Source: Silene noctiflora
Lineage: Eukaryota > Streptophyta > Magnoliopsida > Caryophyllales > Caryophyllaceae
Reading direction: 5' to 3'
NCBI GenBank assembly: GCA_009801015.1
Contig: VHZZ01014653.1
Location: 15,969-36,171 of the forward strand
Length of the DNA stretch: 20,203 bases
Positions 1 through 8,471 of the stretch are shown here, piece by piece (within the stretch, counting starts at the first letter, position 1; each line of letters begins with the position of its first letter). The notes beneath the pieces are model-generated. The model made no database searches. It saw only the letters and a list, made by a program, of their open reading frames with translations, and was not told where the DNA came from. Made by a program: the position numbers and the translations under genes.

Positions 1-16
1 TTATTATTATTATTAT
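1..16. repeat. (TTA)n microsatellite at the 3' end of LINE copy 1
   Basis: Five TTA units run from the window edge to the first base of the LINE 3' end. Read on the minus strand they form a (TAA)n tail directly after the element's very short 3' untranslated region. The tract is cut by the window edge, so its full length is unknown. It may be part of the pre-existing target microsatellite, a templated tail, or both. Confidence 0.85.
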
Positions 17-1717
17 GAGATGCGCGCAGTCTTCATTGATATATCAATAAAGTTTACACGAAATCGGTGGGAAGCCGAGATACAATCTGGGCTCTCACTC
101 CCTTAGCAACAACAAAGCTAAGTCTAGTAAAAATATAAGCGGCCGCACGAGCCCCTGCATCCTGAGACACAGAGAATTTCTGGATCCGTTTAAGCAAGGC
201 AACAGCATCCGAATCCAGCTCCCCAAGTGAAGAAAAGGAGAAGGGAAGGAAACCATAACCAGCTGTCGCGCATAAATCCCTGTACTTAGCACACTTACGC
301 TGAGCAGCATCAGCAACACCCCGGTCGGACACAAAATCAGTCAACCCAGTCTGAGTCAAGGGAGAAGACCATGTCAGATCGACGCACACATCTCGCCCTC
401 TGTCCCACGAATAAAGAAGCAAATCCGCTGGACGAAGTGATCTGCCATGCCCATCAACCAGACCGATATCAACCTCCTTACCCGCAGAAATGCCAGACCT
501 ATAGCAGATGTCGAATAAGGTGTCACGAACAAGGTTATGCCGATGCTTAACCCCCACAGTACCAGTACAAGAAACAATGTGATCACCATAGACATCTCCA
601 GCGAAAACCCGAGAGCAAGCAGGACACGGCCTTGATACCGTGAACAACGGAACACCCAGTCGATATCCAAGCACACTACGGTATGTCCTCCCGTTCATGG
701 TCTGACCCAACCCAGAGATAGGTACCGCACGCAACCAATCAGACGAGTGAGCACCCTGCTGAGACTTCCACAATGCTAGCTGACGCGGAGTCAAAGAAAA
801 AACAGATTCTGAAGTAGCAGCAACTGTTGCGAAATATATGTCTGCTAGTTTCTTCATAAGTTTAGGGACAGCGATTTCACAAGGATCACGTAGAAAAGCA
901 TAACCTGTAGTCTCAGTAAACACCCGCAAAGCATCATCGAAGGTAGGACCAGCATCAATGATACCAGAAGGTCGTATGAGCTTAGCCTGCAAATCAGCAG
1001 ACTGCAAACGGGACGCCAAGAAAGTATAGTGTAAAACATCTCCTGCAGCATAAACACCGAGCCCACCAAGATGAAAAGGGAATGTGGCAAGGCGCCACTG
1101 CCAATCCCCAAAACCAGGCCCCGACGCNGTGACAATANGTTCCAAGCTAGAACGAAGTGCTGCATCAAAACGAAGATGGACCGAACCAAAGACCCTCGGG
1201 GAACAAGTACGGAGGGTAAAGTAGAGCTTAGAAATACCAGTACAAGCTTTAAGCAGAAGCAACTCACATTGNGGGTCCTCAATCCGAGCGACTAAATCCA
1301 TAAGCTCTATGGTCTTAGTCACTCTCTTCGCCACAAGCTCACTGCCAAAAATAGGACAAGTACTGACAGGTCCACCTAAAACAGAGACACCACGCAAAGG
1401 CCGAGCAATAGAAGGGGGGGAAACACCAGGAAGCCGACTCCGGGGATCCTCTATAGGCCAAAAGACCTCAGTCTTATCGACATTAAGATGGAGACCAAAT
1501 CGAGGGCCATCGGCCATAATCAAATCCAAAACCTTCCCCGCCTCCAAAGTGTCCCCAACAATGGTGTCATCATCCAAGTACCAAGCCTGTAAACTCAAGT
1601 CAAACGAGTCCCGGATCTTGTACACTAAGAGATGCAAAACCAAAGCGAAAAGCAAAGGGCCCAAAGGATCACTTTGTTGGACACCCCGACAAGACCACAA
1701 GCAATGTTCCCCATAAT
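17..1717 (-). mobile_element. 5'-truncated non-LTR retrotransposon (LINE), restriction-like-endonuclease type, copy 1
   Basis: A minus-strand LINE fragment of 1.7 kb that aligns to 14283-15994 of this window over its whole length, at roughly four bases in five by eye. It keeps the reverse transcriptase from just before motif B, the thumb, the CCHC knuckle, the C-terminal endonuclease and a 37-bp 3' untranslated region. Similarity to copy 2 stops at about 1711-1717. There an ATTAT in the element merges with a flanking ATT/ACT trinucleotide tract (1713-1735). With the TTA units at 1-16, the fragment is thus bracketed by the same kind of repeat. The structure fits target-primed insertion into a microsatellite with 5' truncation. 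Confidence 0.88.
54..1712 (-). pseudogene. LINE ORF, C-terminal half: RT palm/thumb, CCHC knuckle, restriction-like endonuclease
   Basis: An open frame of about 550 codons with no internal stop, ending in TAA at 54-56. It has no true start: it enters at ..YGEHCLWSCRGVQQ where the element is truncated. Counting from the Leu codon at 1700, visible parts are RT motif B (GVQQSDPLGPLLF, 6-18), the catalytic YLDD (41-44), thumb (about 140-350), a zinc knuckle CPAC...GDHIVSC (359-378, CX2CX11HX3C), then RHNLVR (386-391), RPADLLL (423-429), CVDLT (439-443) and RKCAKY (468-473). The last four match the restriction-like endonuclease of R2/R4/NeSL-type LINEs. Motif B has Ser where copy 2 has the near-universal Gly (QQG), so this RT was probably weakened. 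Three single-base N calls fall in the frame. Without its 5' half it cannot be autonomous. Confidence 0.8.
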
Positions 1718-1735
1718 AATTACTATTACTATTAT
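1713..1735. repeat. ATT/ACT trinucleotide tract at the 5' junction of LINE copy 1
   Basis: A short imperfect tract of ATA, ATT and ACT triplets directly abuts the truncated 5' end of the LINE. Its ATT-ACT-ATT pattern resembles the tract near 14105-14121 that precedes the second LINE. It is most simply the other half of the microsatellite into which the element inserted. Confidence 0.6.
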
Positions 1736-2619
1736 AGAAATTAAAAGAAATAAAATATAAATTAAGAACTAAGAAGGAATTATAAATAAAGAAATATAAA
1801 TTAAGAAATATAAAAAGAAATATTATTTATGAAATAATTATAAAATATGATTTATAAAATAATTATAGTTTATAATATAATTTTATAGAACGAACACGTT
1901 TATAAAAATGTAGTTGACTAGCGTTGACCATGACTAAAAATACGGGATTTTACATTCCAGCACAGTGCAGACTTGCTATAAAATACATAACTAATTCCCG
2001 AAAAATCCAATCGATGCAAGGCCAATTGGGTTGGAACCTTATGACTCTTTGCTACAACTATTATCTAAAGTACTTTTCCCAAATTCCAAACTTATCAAAG
2101 GTTTCCAGACCGATTTCCAAAAGCTGACAGAATTCGTCGCACAAAACGTAAAGCTTCATAAAACGGGTTTAAAACATCATTTTTGGGAAATTCCAAATCC
2201 TATTGTCATCTAGACACTTCAAAGATTATTCATGAAAAAGGCCTTGACCAGAATCGACATCTAATTTAGGGTTACGAACCATTTTCCACAACACAATCAA
2301 ATTCGCATACCTTTAATTTCAGCAACAGGTTCATAAATAAATCACCTAGGACATACCACAAGGAATTTGGCTACGGAATTTGATATGCATAAACTAGACT
2401 TGAAATAAACGGGATTCTATTTTCAAACTGCTCGAAGACGAAGACTTTAAAACAGTATTAACAATTGAATGAAATCGACTTACAATAAGAGGAATCGAAT
2501 TAGGTTGAAATAGGTGAGAAATCCCTAATCTGATCGAAGGACAAGCCAATCTTTCATCTTTCTCCCTCTCTCTGAGTTAGAAATGAGTTTATGGTTTAGG
2601 TTTTGGAAAATGGTGATTA
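1718..2619. other. AT-rich intergenic spacer, no gene recognised
   Basis: The first 200 bases are purine/AT low-complexity DNA built of AAATTA, AAAGAAA and ATAAA runs. The rest is ordinary AT-rich sequence with only short accidental open frames (largest about 67 codons, no family resemblance). The right part may belong to the decayed LTR that ends at 2882, but I could not place its other end: no TGTAACACC-like start is visible. Confidence 0.6.
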
Positions 2620-2882
2620 AGAAATTACTTAAACCTTATAAATAAAATCCTCGGTCTAAAGTAAAAATGAAACCGAAGGATATAATCAAACTGATCCACT
2701 CGGTAGAGTAACACCGAACCACTCGACCGAGTGGCCACTGCTCGGTCGAGTAACCACAAAACATAACCAAGCCAAAAACTCAATTCACTCGGTCAACCTC
2801 TACTCGCCCGAGTGCATTCCACTTGGTCGAGTACACCCCCATACTCGACCGAGTACTTAACCCAGAAATACGGAGTATTACA
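2620..2882 (-). mobile_element. Probable remnant LTR (U3 end) of a Ty3/gypsy element, related to the LTR at 17961-19290
   Basis: This stretch repeats the layout of the right part of the LTR at 17961-19290. It has a TATA-like ATAAATAAA block, then a cluster of spaced CTCG..CGAG palindromes, then an end in GTATTACA, compared with GTGTATTACA in that LTR. The orientation is the same. No polypurine tract or coding sequence follows, so it is a solo or fragmentary LTR. The similarity is in organisation and motif rather than full sequence, so it is an older or different subfamily. The left boundary is uncertain. Confidence 0.45.
2698..2854. repeat. Array of seven CTCGRYCGAG-type palindromes
   Basis: Twelve-base near-palindromes of the form ACTCGRYCGAGT occur at 2698, 2721, 2740, 2787, 2802, 2821 and 2843. 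Perfect copies are ACTCGACCGAGT at 2721 and 2843; the others differ at one to four positions. Spacing is irregular, 15 to 47 bases. Six copies of the same motif recur in the U3 part of the LTR at 19118-19259. They are probably protein-binding or otherwise conserved LTR regulatory repeats, but nothing here shows the binder. Confidence 0.75.
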
Positions 2883-3117
2883 CAGCCATTTCATTTCACC
2901 GGCACGACACAAAACCCACATTCATGGGTATGGGCTGTGCCATTTTCTCCTTCAAGCACGGTGGGCCAACACGAGGCACGACAAGCACGGTTCACTTCCA
3001 TCTCTAACGTTGGGTTAAAGTGTTCTTGACACGTTTACATATGTCACGAACTCGAACGCGACATGACTCGACCCAATGCGTTTGACAGGTCTAATCCTAA
3101 CCCATCTCTCCCAAGGG
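2883..3117. repeat. Decayed dispersed repeat rich in CACGAC/CACGG words
   Basis: Words such as GGCACGACAC, GGGCTGTGCC, CACGGTGGGCC, GGCACGACAAGCACGG, CGCGACATGACTCGACCC and TTTGACAGGTCTA follow one another. This composition is typical of decayed dispersed plant repeats, and unlike the AT-rich spacer around it. No terminal repeats or coding sequence are visible, so the class is not assigned. Confidence 0.3.
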
Positions 3118-3296
3118 CAATTCTCATTTGTGACGGAAGGTATCCGTCACTTTGAGAAGACGGGTATCAAATTGTGAGACAAAAGACCCATGAGAGGAGA
3201 GAGGAAAGCAAGTGGAGGGGTGCCCACCTTTTGCTTTATTCGTTTTGTGAGTGGCATTACCCATCACAAATACCGACCCGTCACAAGGGAGACGCT
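3118..3296. mobile_element. MITE-like foldback element upstream of the first NHL gene
   Basis: The left end carries a hairpin: TTCTCATTTGTGACGGA, a five-base loop, then TCCGTCACTTTGAGAA. The right end contains CCGTCACAAGGGAGA near 3279-3293, whose complement TCTCCCTTGTGACGG matches the left end at 13 of 15 positions. This gives terminal inverted repeats about 180 bp apart. I could not find a convincing target-site duplication, so the superfamily is open and the right boundary is approximate. Confidence 0.45.
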
Positions 3297-3374
3297 TTGC
3301 TCTCCCAAACCTTTGCCTTCACACAAGACGTCAAGACACACTCCATCCCTTCCACTCACCAATACACTTCAGTT

Positions 3375-3701
3375 GTTCACTTCACTAGTGAAAAGCACAA
3401 TTTCCCACTCTTTTTCCAGTTTTCCAATTTTTCCCTTTTTCCCTTTTTCTTCTTTCGTCCTTTTCATCTGAATAAAAATCCTTTCTTTTCTACTTTGACG
3501 ACATTTTTTGCAGAAATTAAATTTTACCCATTTGAATTTTTCAAGAACCCAATAAAACCCAACAGATATAATAACTTTCACTCCTTTTGCTCATTAAATT
3601 TCCCTCTTCACTCCTGATAATGCAGCACAAATACATCCTCTGTGCTCTTTAATTAGCCTTTATTTTTATTTTTTCAAATTTTGGTACATTTCCTTTTAAA
3701 A
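3375..3701 (+). promoter_or_regulatory. Probable promoter and 5' untranslated region of the first NHL gene, with a short upstream ORF
   Basis: A pyrimidine-rich patch (about 3395-3465) is followed by a weak TATA candidate (GATATAATAA near 3564-3573) roughly 140 bases before the start codon. A ten-codon upstream ORF, ATG at 3620 to TAA at 3652, would lie in the leader if transcription starts near 3590. TSS and leader are inferred from sequence only. Confidence 0.35.
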
Positions 3702-6700
3702 ATGGCGTTATTGGGTAGGAAGATTGTGGTTGTTTTTCTCTGTTTTATGCTTTTGTTTTCTTCAGCTTCAGCTTCTGCTTCACCTGCTAGTAAGTTGAAG
3801 AACCCTCTTAATTTTGCACCAGTTTGATTCGCTAATGTATTTATGCGAGTTAGTCTTATTTAAGATCGTCTTAATATCATTAAATGAAACAGGTAGCGTA
3901 GATTGAGGTTGTTTTAGTTTAAAATGGACTCAAATGAGATTATATTATTTTTTGTTGTTTGCAGAAATAGTAAGTGGGGTTCTGTCAAGTTCCATAGCAA
4001 AGCTTATGAAATGGGTGTGGTCACTTAAAAGTAACACAAAAACAGGTAACTTATTGGATCTCCTTTGTTAGATTTCACTTCCTTATAATAAAATGTGACT
4101 TGATTGGTTTTTGAAAGTGATGATGATGTTAATGGTAATTACAGCAATATCGGGGCGTTCAATGATGAAATATGAGAGCGGGTATAATGTCGAGACGGTG
4201 TTTGATGGAAGTAAGCTTGGAATTGAACCTTATTCAATCCAACTTCTTCCAAATGGAGACCTTCTCATTTTGGACTCTGCTAATAGCAATCTTTACACTA
4301 TCTCCTCTTCACTCTCCCTTTGTAAGTCGCTTTTTCAGATTCTCAATATTACGTCATTCAATATCATCTTATATCACCCCAAATCATCGCCTTTATATTG
4401 CCCTCATTTGACTTTGATCATTACCACATCTCAACTTTTTCCTATATTTATCTAAATAAATGTAGATTTCTCATGTTTGATTTATCACAATAACTTCTAT
4501 GGTTATATTTTATATTGCCCTCATTTGACTTGACCTGTTTTTAACCTTCTCATGTGTTATAGTGATGGGGGATTCTTAATAATATTGGATTAATAGGTCA
4601 TTTTTTTTGGTTGGGTTGCTTAATTTACCTCAATTTATCTTTATTTTTTCTTCTTATGGATATATAATTGATAGGAGTATCACTTTTGGTAGATGAACTT
4701 ACTTTAAAAGCGTGACTTGTGATGGTCAAGCTGGGTTTACTTTGCTTGTGGTACGGCTTCTTTTTCAAGCTTTCGTTCTGCTCATGCAACATGCTGTTTA
4801 ATACCTTATGAATTTGTCCTTTGAATTTATTAGACTTTTTTTTTCTTTTTTTTTTTTGATATAGTGGTTTTGATTTGAATTCCAAGCTAGTGTTTTTTGT
4901 TTTTTTGACAAGGGAAGTAACTTCAAGCTAGACTATTGAATTATTGGTTGTCCTTCATTTCTTGTTCTTTTCTGATTTATGTTATAGAAAGTATATGTGC
5001 AGACATGTGCATGTGCTTTGTTTATTTGGGCATGTCCATGTTGTGATTCAATAAGATATGCAGACAGCAGGCCAAAGCTGGTGGCTGGGTCAGCTGAGGG
5101 ATACTCTGGTCATGTAGATGGGAAACACAGGGAGGCAAAGATGAACCATCCTAAAGGCGTTGCTGTAGATGACAAAGGAAACATTTATGTGGCTGATACT
5201 GTTAACATGGCAATCAGGAAGATCAGCGATGCAGGTATATTTTGGATGAGTCAGCTAAGCAAAACTAACTAAAAGACTCGTGCCTATGGCGAGGAAAGGG
5301 GGTTGGTTGTACACGATAATACCTCTGTGTTTTGTTGAAAACACGTATAGGTGAAATCCAAATAACCCATGATGCAATTTGCATCAAATGTTACATCTAG
5401 ACCTTGCATAACTGACCTGACCTGATCTCTATCTCATCAAAATAACCTGAATATGACCCAAAACATAAATTGATACAATCTGACCCAAGCTTTACTACCC
5501 CTGAACTGGCCCACATCCTGAAATGACCTGATTACAATACACACAAAACCAACCCGACACGAATATACCCGGCCCAAACCTGTTTGCCAAGTGTAGTTTA
5601 TTGAGCAGCAGCTACTTGGAATGTGGTATAAATGATCCCATTTTTAATGTTTCATAATTTCCATTATATTTATTATGCTAATTGATCTTCGATATTGCAG
5701 GAGTGACAACAATTGCTGGAGGGAAATGGAGCCAAAGGGGAGGGCATGTGGATGGACCGAGTGAAGAAGCTAAGTTTTCCAGTGATTTTGATGTGGTCTA
5801 TGTTGGAAGCAGCTGCTCCTTGCTGGTCATCGATAGGGGGAATCGAGCAATCCGAGAAATCCAACTCCATTTTGATGACTGTGCTTATCAGTATGAAAGT
5901 GGCTTCCCTCTTGGTAATCTGACACTTTGATACTGCATTTCTGCAACAAAATTTACCCAATTTTGTTCTTCCTAAGTGACCCCAGTCACCCACTTTATCT
6001 TACCCCATTTTGTCAAATTTGTCAGGAATCATTGTTCTGTTAGCTGCTGGGTTCTTTGGCTACATGCTGGCCCTGTTGCAAAGACGAGTAGGTTCCATTG
6101 TTTCTTCTCAAAATGTAATACACTCTTGCTTTGATATCTGAATTTTTTTTTTTAATCTTTTGATACTCGATCTTCCAATTGCATTTCAGAAAACTACTTT
6201 AATATAAACGATCAAACTTTCTTGTGTTTCTTAAATCTTGTGCCACACTTTTTTGATGATGTAAAAAATTATGAGCCTTTATTCTATCGTTTGACTTACG
6301 AAACCTTGTTGATGATGTACAGACAACAGAAATCACTACGCCAAATCCGTACCAGAAGCCTCTAAAATCAGTGCGGCCACCACTGATCCCAACTGAAGAA
6401 GAATCAGAGAAGCAGGTGGAAAGCTTTTTCGGGTCATTGGGGAAGTTACTTACTGCTGCTGCCACATCAGCCATGGAAATTGTGACAACTATATTTCCAG
6501 TTTTCAAGAGAAAGCCAGTGCCGTATCAGTACCAAAATCAAGGGAGCTACCAGCAACACACTGGTTGGCAGTCACAGGAAAGCTTTGAGATACCTAAGGA
6601 AGAGGAGCCTCCTTCCATTGAAACCAGGGCACCTACCCCAAAGAAAACCTATGCTTTCATGGCTAAAGATGCTGACAAGATGCAGCAATTGAGACAAAGC

Positions 6701-6940
6701 CGAGTTTTGTACACTGAATTTCAGCAACAGCAGCAGAAACAGCAGAACCGTCATCAGCACCACTCGGCCATCCCTCATACTTACTATGAACAAAGCTGTG
6801 AGAAAACCAATGAAATTGTGTTTGGTGCGGTCCAGGACTTGGGTCAACGTGAATCGGTTATACGACCTACTCCATATGCTATGGATTCATCTATTCGATA
6901 CAGAAATGGGTATACCCGTAGTTTCCCATCCTATACATAA
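3702..6940 (+). CDS. NHL-repeat single-pass membrane protein, seven exons, intact (478 aa)
   Basis: Exons 3702-3789, 3965-4045, 4145-4321, 5064-5234, 5701-5913, 6026-6114 and 6323-6940 join in frame through GT-AG introns, giving 478 codons plus TAA. Start: first ATG, opening a clear signal peptide (MALLGRKIVVVFLCFMLLFS). Residues about 71-238 form the NHL region, with three blade-like units: LLILDSANSNLYTI, IYVADTVNMAIRKIS and LLVIDRGNRAIREIQ, plus the GHVDG turn twice. A membrane helix, IIVLLAAGFFGYMLALL, lies near 245-261. The tail (262-478) is polar, with a Gln/His-rich run near 407-420. This closely matches my recall of the Arabidopsis 'NHL domain-containing protein' family (AT1G70280/AT1G23890 type), whose biochemical role I do not know. 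Topology inferred: propeller outside or in the lumen, tail in the cytosol. Three blades are few for a closed propeller. It is convergent with the related gene at 8472-13666. Confidence 0.93.
5386..5595. repeat. Decayed repeat in intron 4 of the first NHL gene, GACCTGA/GACCCAA words
   Basis: This intron segment is made of scattered variants of GACCTGA, TGACCCAA, CCAACCCGACACGA and CCCGGCCCAAACC. They look like a degenerate dispersed repeat rather than intron background. No boundaries, inverted ends or target duplication were found. Confidence 0.3.
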
Positions 6941-7840
6941 GTTGGATTTGTATTTGTTAGCTTAAGCCATGTCTTCCTATCTTCCCTAAACAATACTTTG
7001 ATCTTCCATATGATAATCCCTTTTTGAAGGAATTGTAGCAGTAGCAGCAGCAGTAGTATTAAGTATTTTATTGTTCACTCGAGAGCGCTCAATTGTCAGC
7101 CCCAAACTCATTGAGGCCTTTTGCACTAGAAACGACACCCTTACCTTCTTTCCACTAAATGGTCTGATGTGATCATATTTACTCATAGGTTTGATCTATA
7201 GTTTTAAAACTTGATCGCATAAACCGTAGTGTGACAAGGTAATGTAACATCTTGTTTGACTAGCAAGTTGGAGAGCGTATTTGCTCGTTTACCGTAAACT
7301 GACTATTATCGTGCTTATGATTAATTATTGTTTATCGAGCTGATCCACAAGGAGATCCAGAAAATTTGAAATTGTTTAAGTTGAGAAGAAGCCAAATGTT
7401 ATTGTCAAGTTGTTATAAAACGTTATGAGCATTAATCCCTAAGTATGGTATATTTGTTGTTGGCTACATTTTATATTCCAGATTCCCGGAAAAAACATAT
7501 AAAGAGCCAAGTAGAAATAATCATAATTAATAAGGAAGTGTCAGACTTAAGTGCGTTGTTGTCGCAAGAATATGGGCTGAGAAATTCCCAGTTTCTTACT
7601 GTCAGGGCTCCTGCAGATGTACACACACCCACTGCAGCTCGAAAACACATCTCACAAGCATGGGGGTTGTTGTTCAGTAACTCATTTTCTATGTTAAGTT
7701 TACCATTATTTGTTGCTCAACTGTTCTTCCTTTAGTTTTCCCAAGTGAAACTACAAAATCACATATGATGGTAGTATATGTATAGACTACAGAAACAGTG
7801 GACCCATGGAGTGTACATCAGTATTTTTTTATTGTTGGAC
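6941..7840. other. Spacer downstream of the first NHL gene
   Basis: This begins with the gene's 3' untranslated region, where a GTAGCAGCAGCAG stretch lies near 7036-7054. No canonical AATAAA is visible within 400 bases of the stop, so the poly(A) site is not placed. A 96-codon open frame at 7445-7735 has no recognisable family and is probably chance. I see no RNA gene or clear mobile element. Confidence 0.5.

Positions 7841-7882
<42 letters not shown>
7841..7882. repeat. (ATT)n microsatellite, no LINE inserted
   Basis: About fourteen perfect triplets in the tract. The bases on either side do not resemble the LINE's 3' end or any LINE coding sequence. It is therefore an unoccupied example of the same repeat that borders both LINE copies. 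Confidence 0.9.
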
Positions 7883-7883
<1 letters not shown>

Positions 7884-8471
7884 CATGCATTTTTAATCTA
7901 GACGGAATCCAAACTCGGGTCATAGTATCACTCCCCAAGTCCTCGTGACTTCACTCGACACAGATGCATTTCAATCCCAAGTCAATTTCACTCATCACTA
8001 CTTGACCGACTAAGCTAGTAAACTAGTACTACACATTAACCTATTTTACCGTTAATTAATAACGTACTTCGTGATTACTTGATTTTGGTGTGGAAGATAA
8101 GTGGTCATACAAATTTCATCATGTTAATAGGGGTTATAGTTAGAGAAGCATTCACTTATAAGAATGCACCCGTAACCGTAATACCGCATTGCTTTTACGC
8201 TTCCGTGTAGAAAGCTGGAAAACTCCGAGGCCCCATTGCGTTGATTTAACATGGAGTAGTTCATTTTCAAATAACCCATAATATAAATTGAGTATTTTAC
8301 TATATATACGCACCTGGTATTTTAATCCTTCTAATTTTACTCTTACCCTTTACTCAAGTCTTTGACCAAAACAAAAGACTTCCAAAACCACAAGCATTAG
8401 CCTTGTCATTGAATAGTGACAAACAAACAGTTAAAAACATCTTAGTTATTTACAACTACTCAAGAGAGGTT
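7883..8471. other. Spacer and probable 3' untranslated region of the second NHL gene
   Basis: AT-rich sequence without a supported gene. The right part (about 8300-8471) should be the 3' untranslated region of the minus-strand gene; no strong AATAAA is seen on that strand. Confidence 0.5.

Noticed and set aside
1071-1716. Plus-strand open frames over LINE copy 1
   Set aside because: They are antisense shadows of the minus-strand RT/endonuclease frame.
2698-2854. CRISPR-like or satellite array from the regularly repeated CTCGACCGAG words
   Set aside because: The units are short palindromes with irregular spacing in a plant LTR-like context; there are no long identical repeats or spacers.
3174-3617. 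147-codon plus-strand open frame upstream of the first NHL gene
   Set aside because: It starts inside the MITE-like element and runs through the pyrimidine-rich promoter, giving a Phe/Ser-rich low-complexity product with no family resemblance.
7445-7735. 96-codon open frame in the intergenic spacer
   Set aside because: No signal, domain or homologue recognised; its length is within chance for this base composition.
7841-7882. A third LINE insertion at the (ATT)n tract
   Set aside because: Neither flank resembles the LINE 3' end or coding region.
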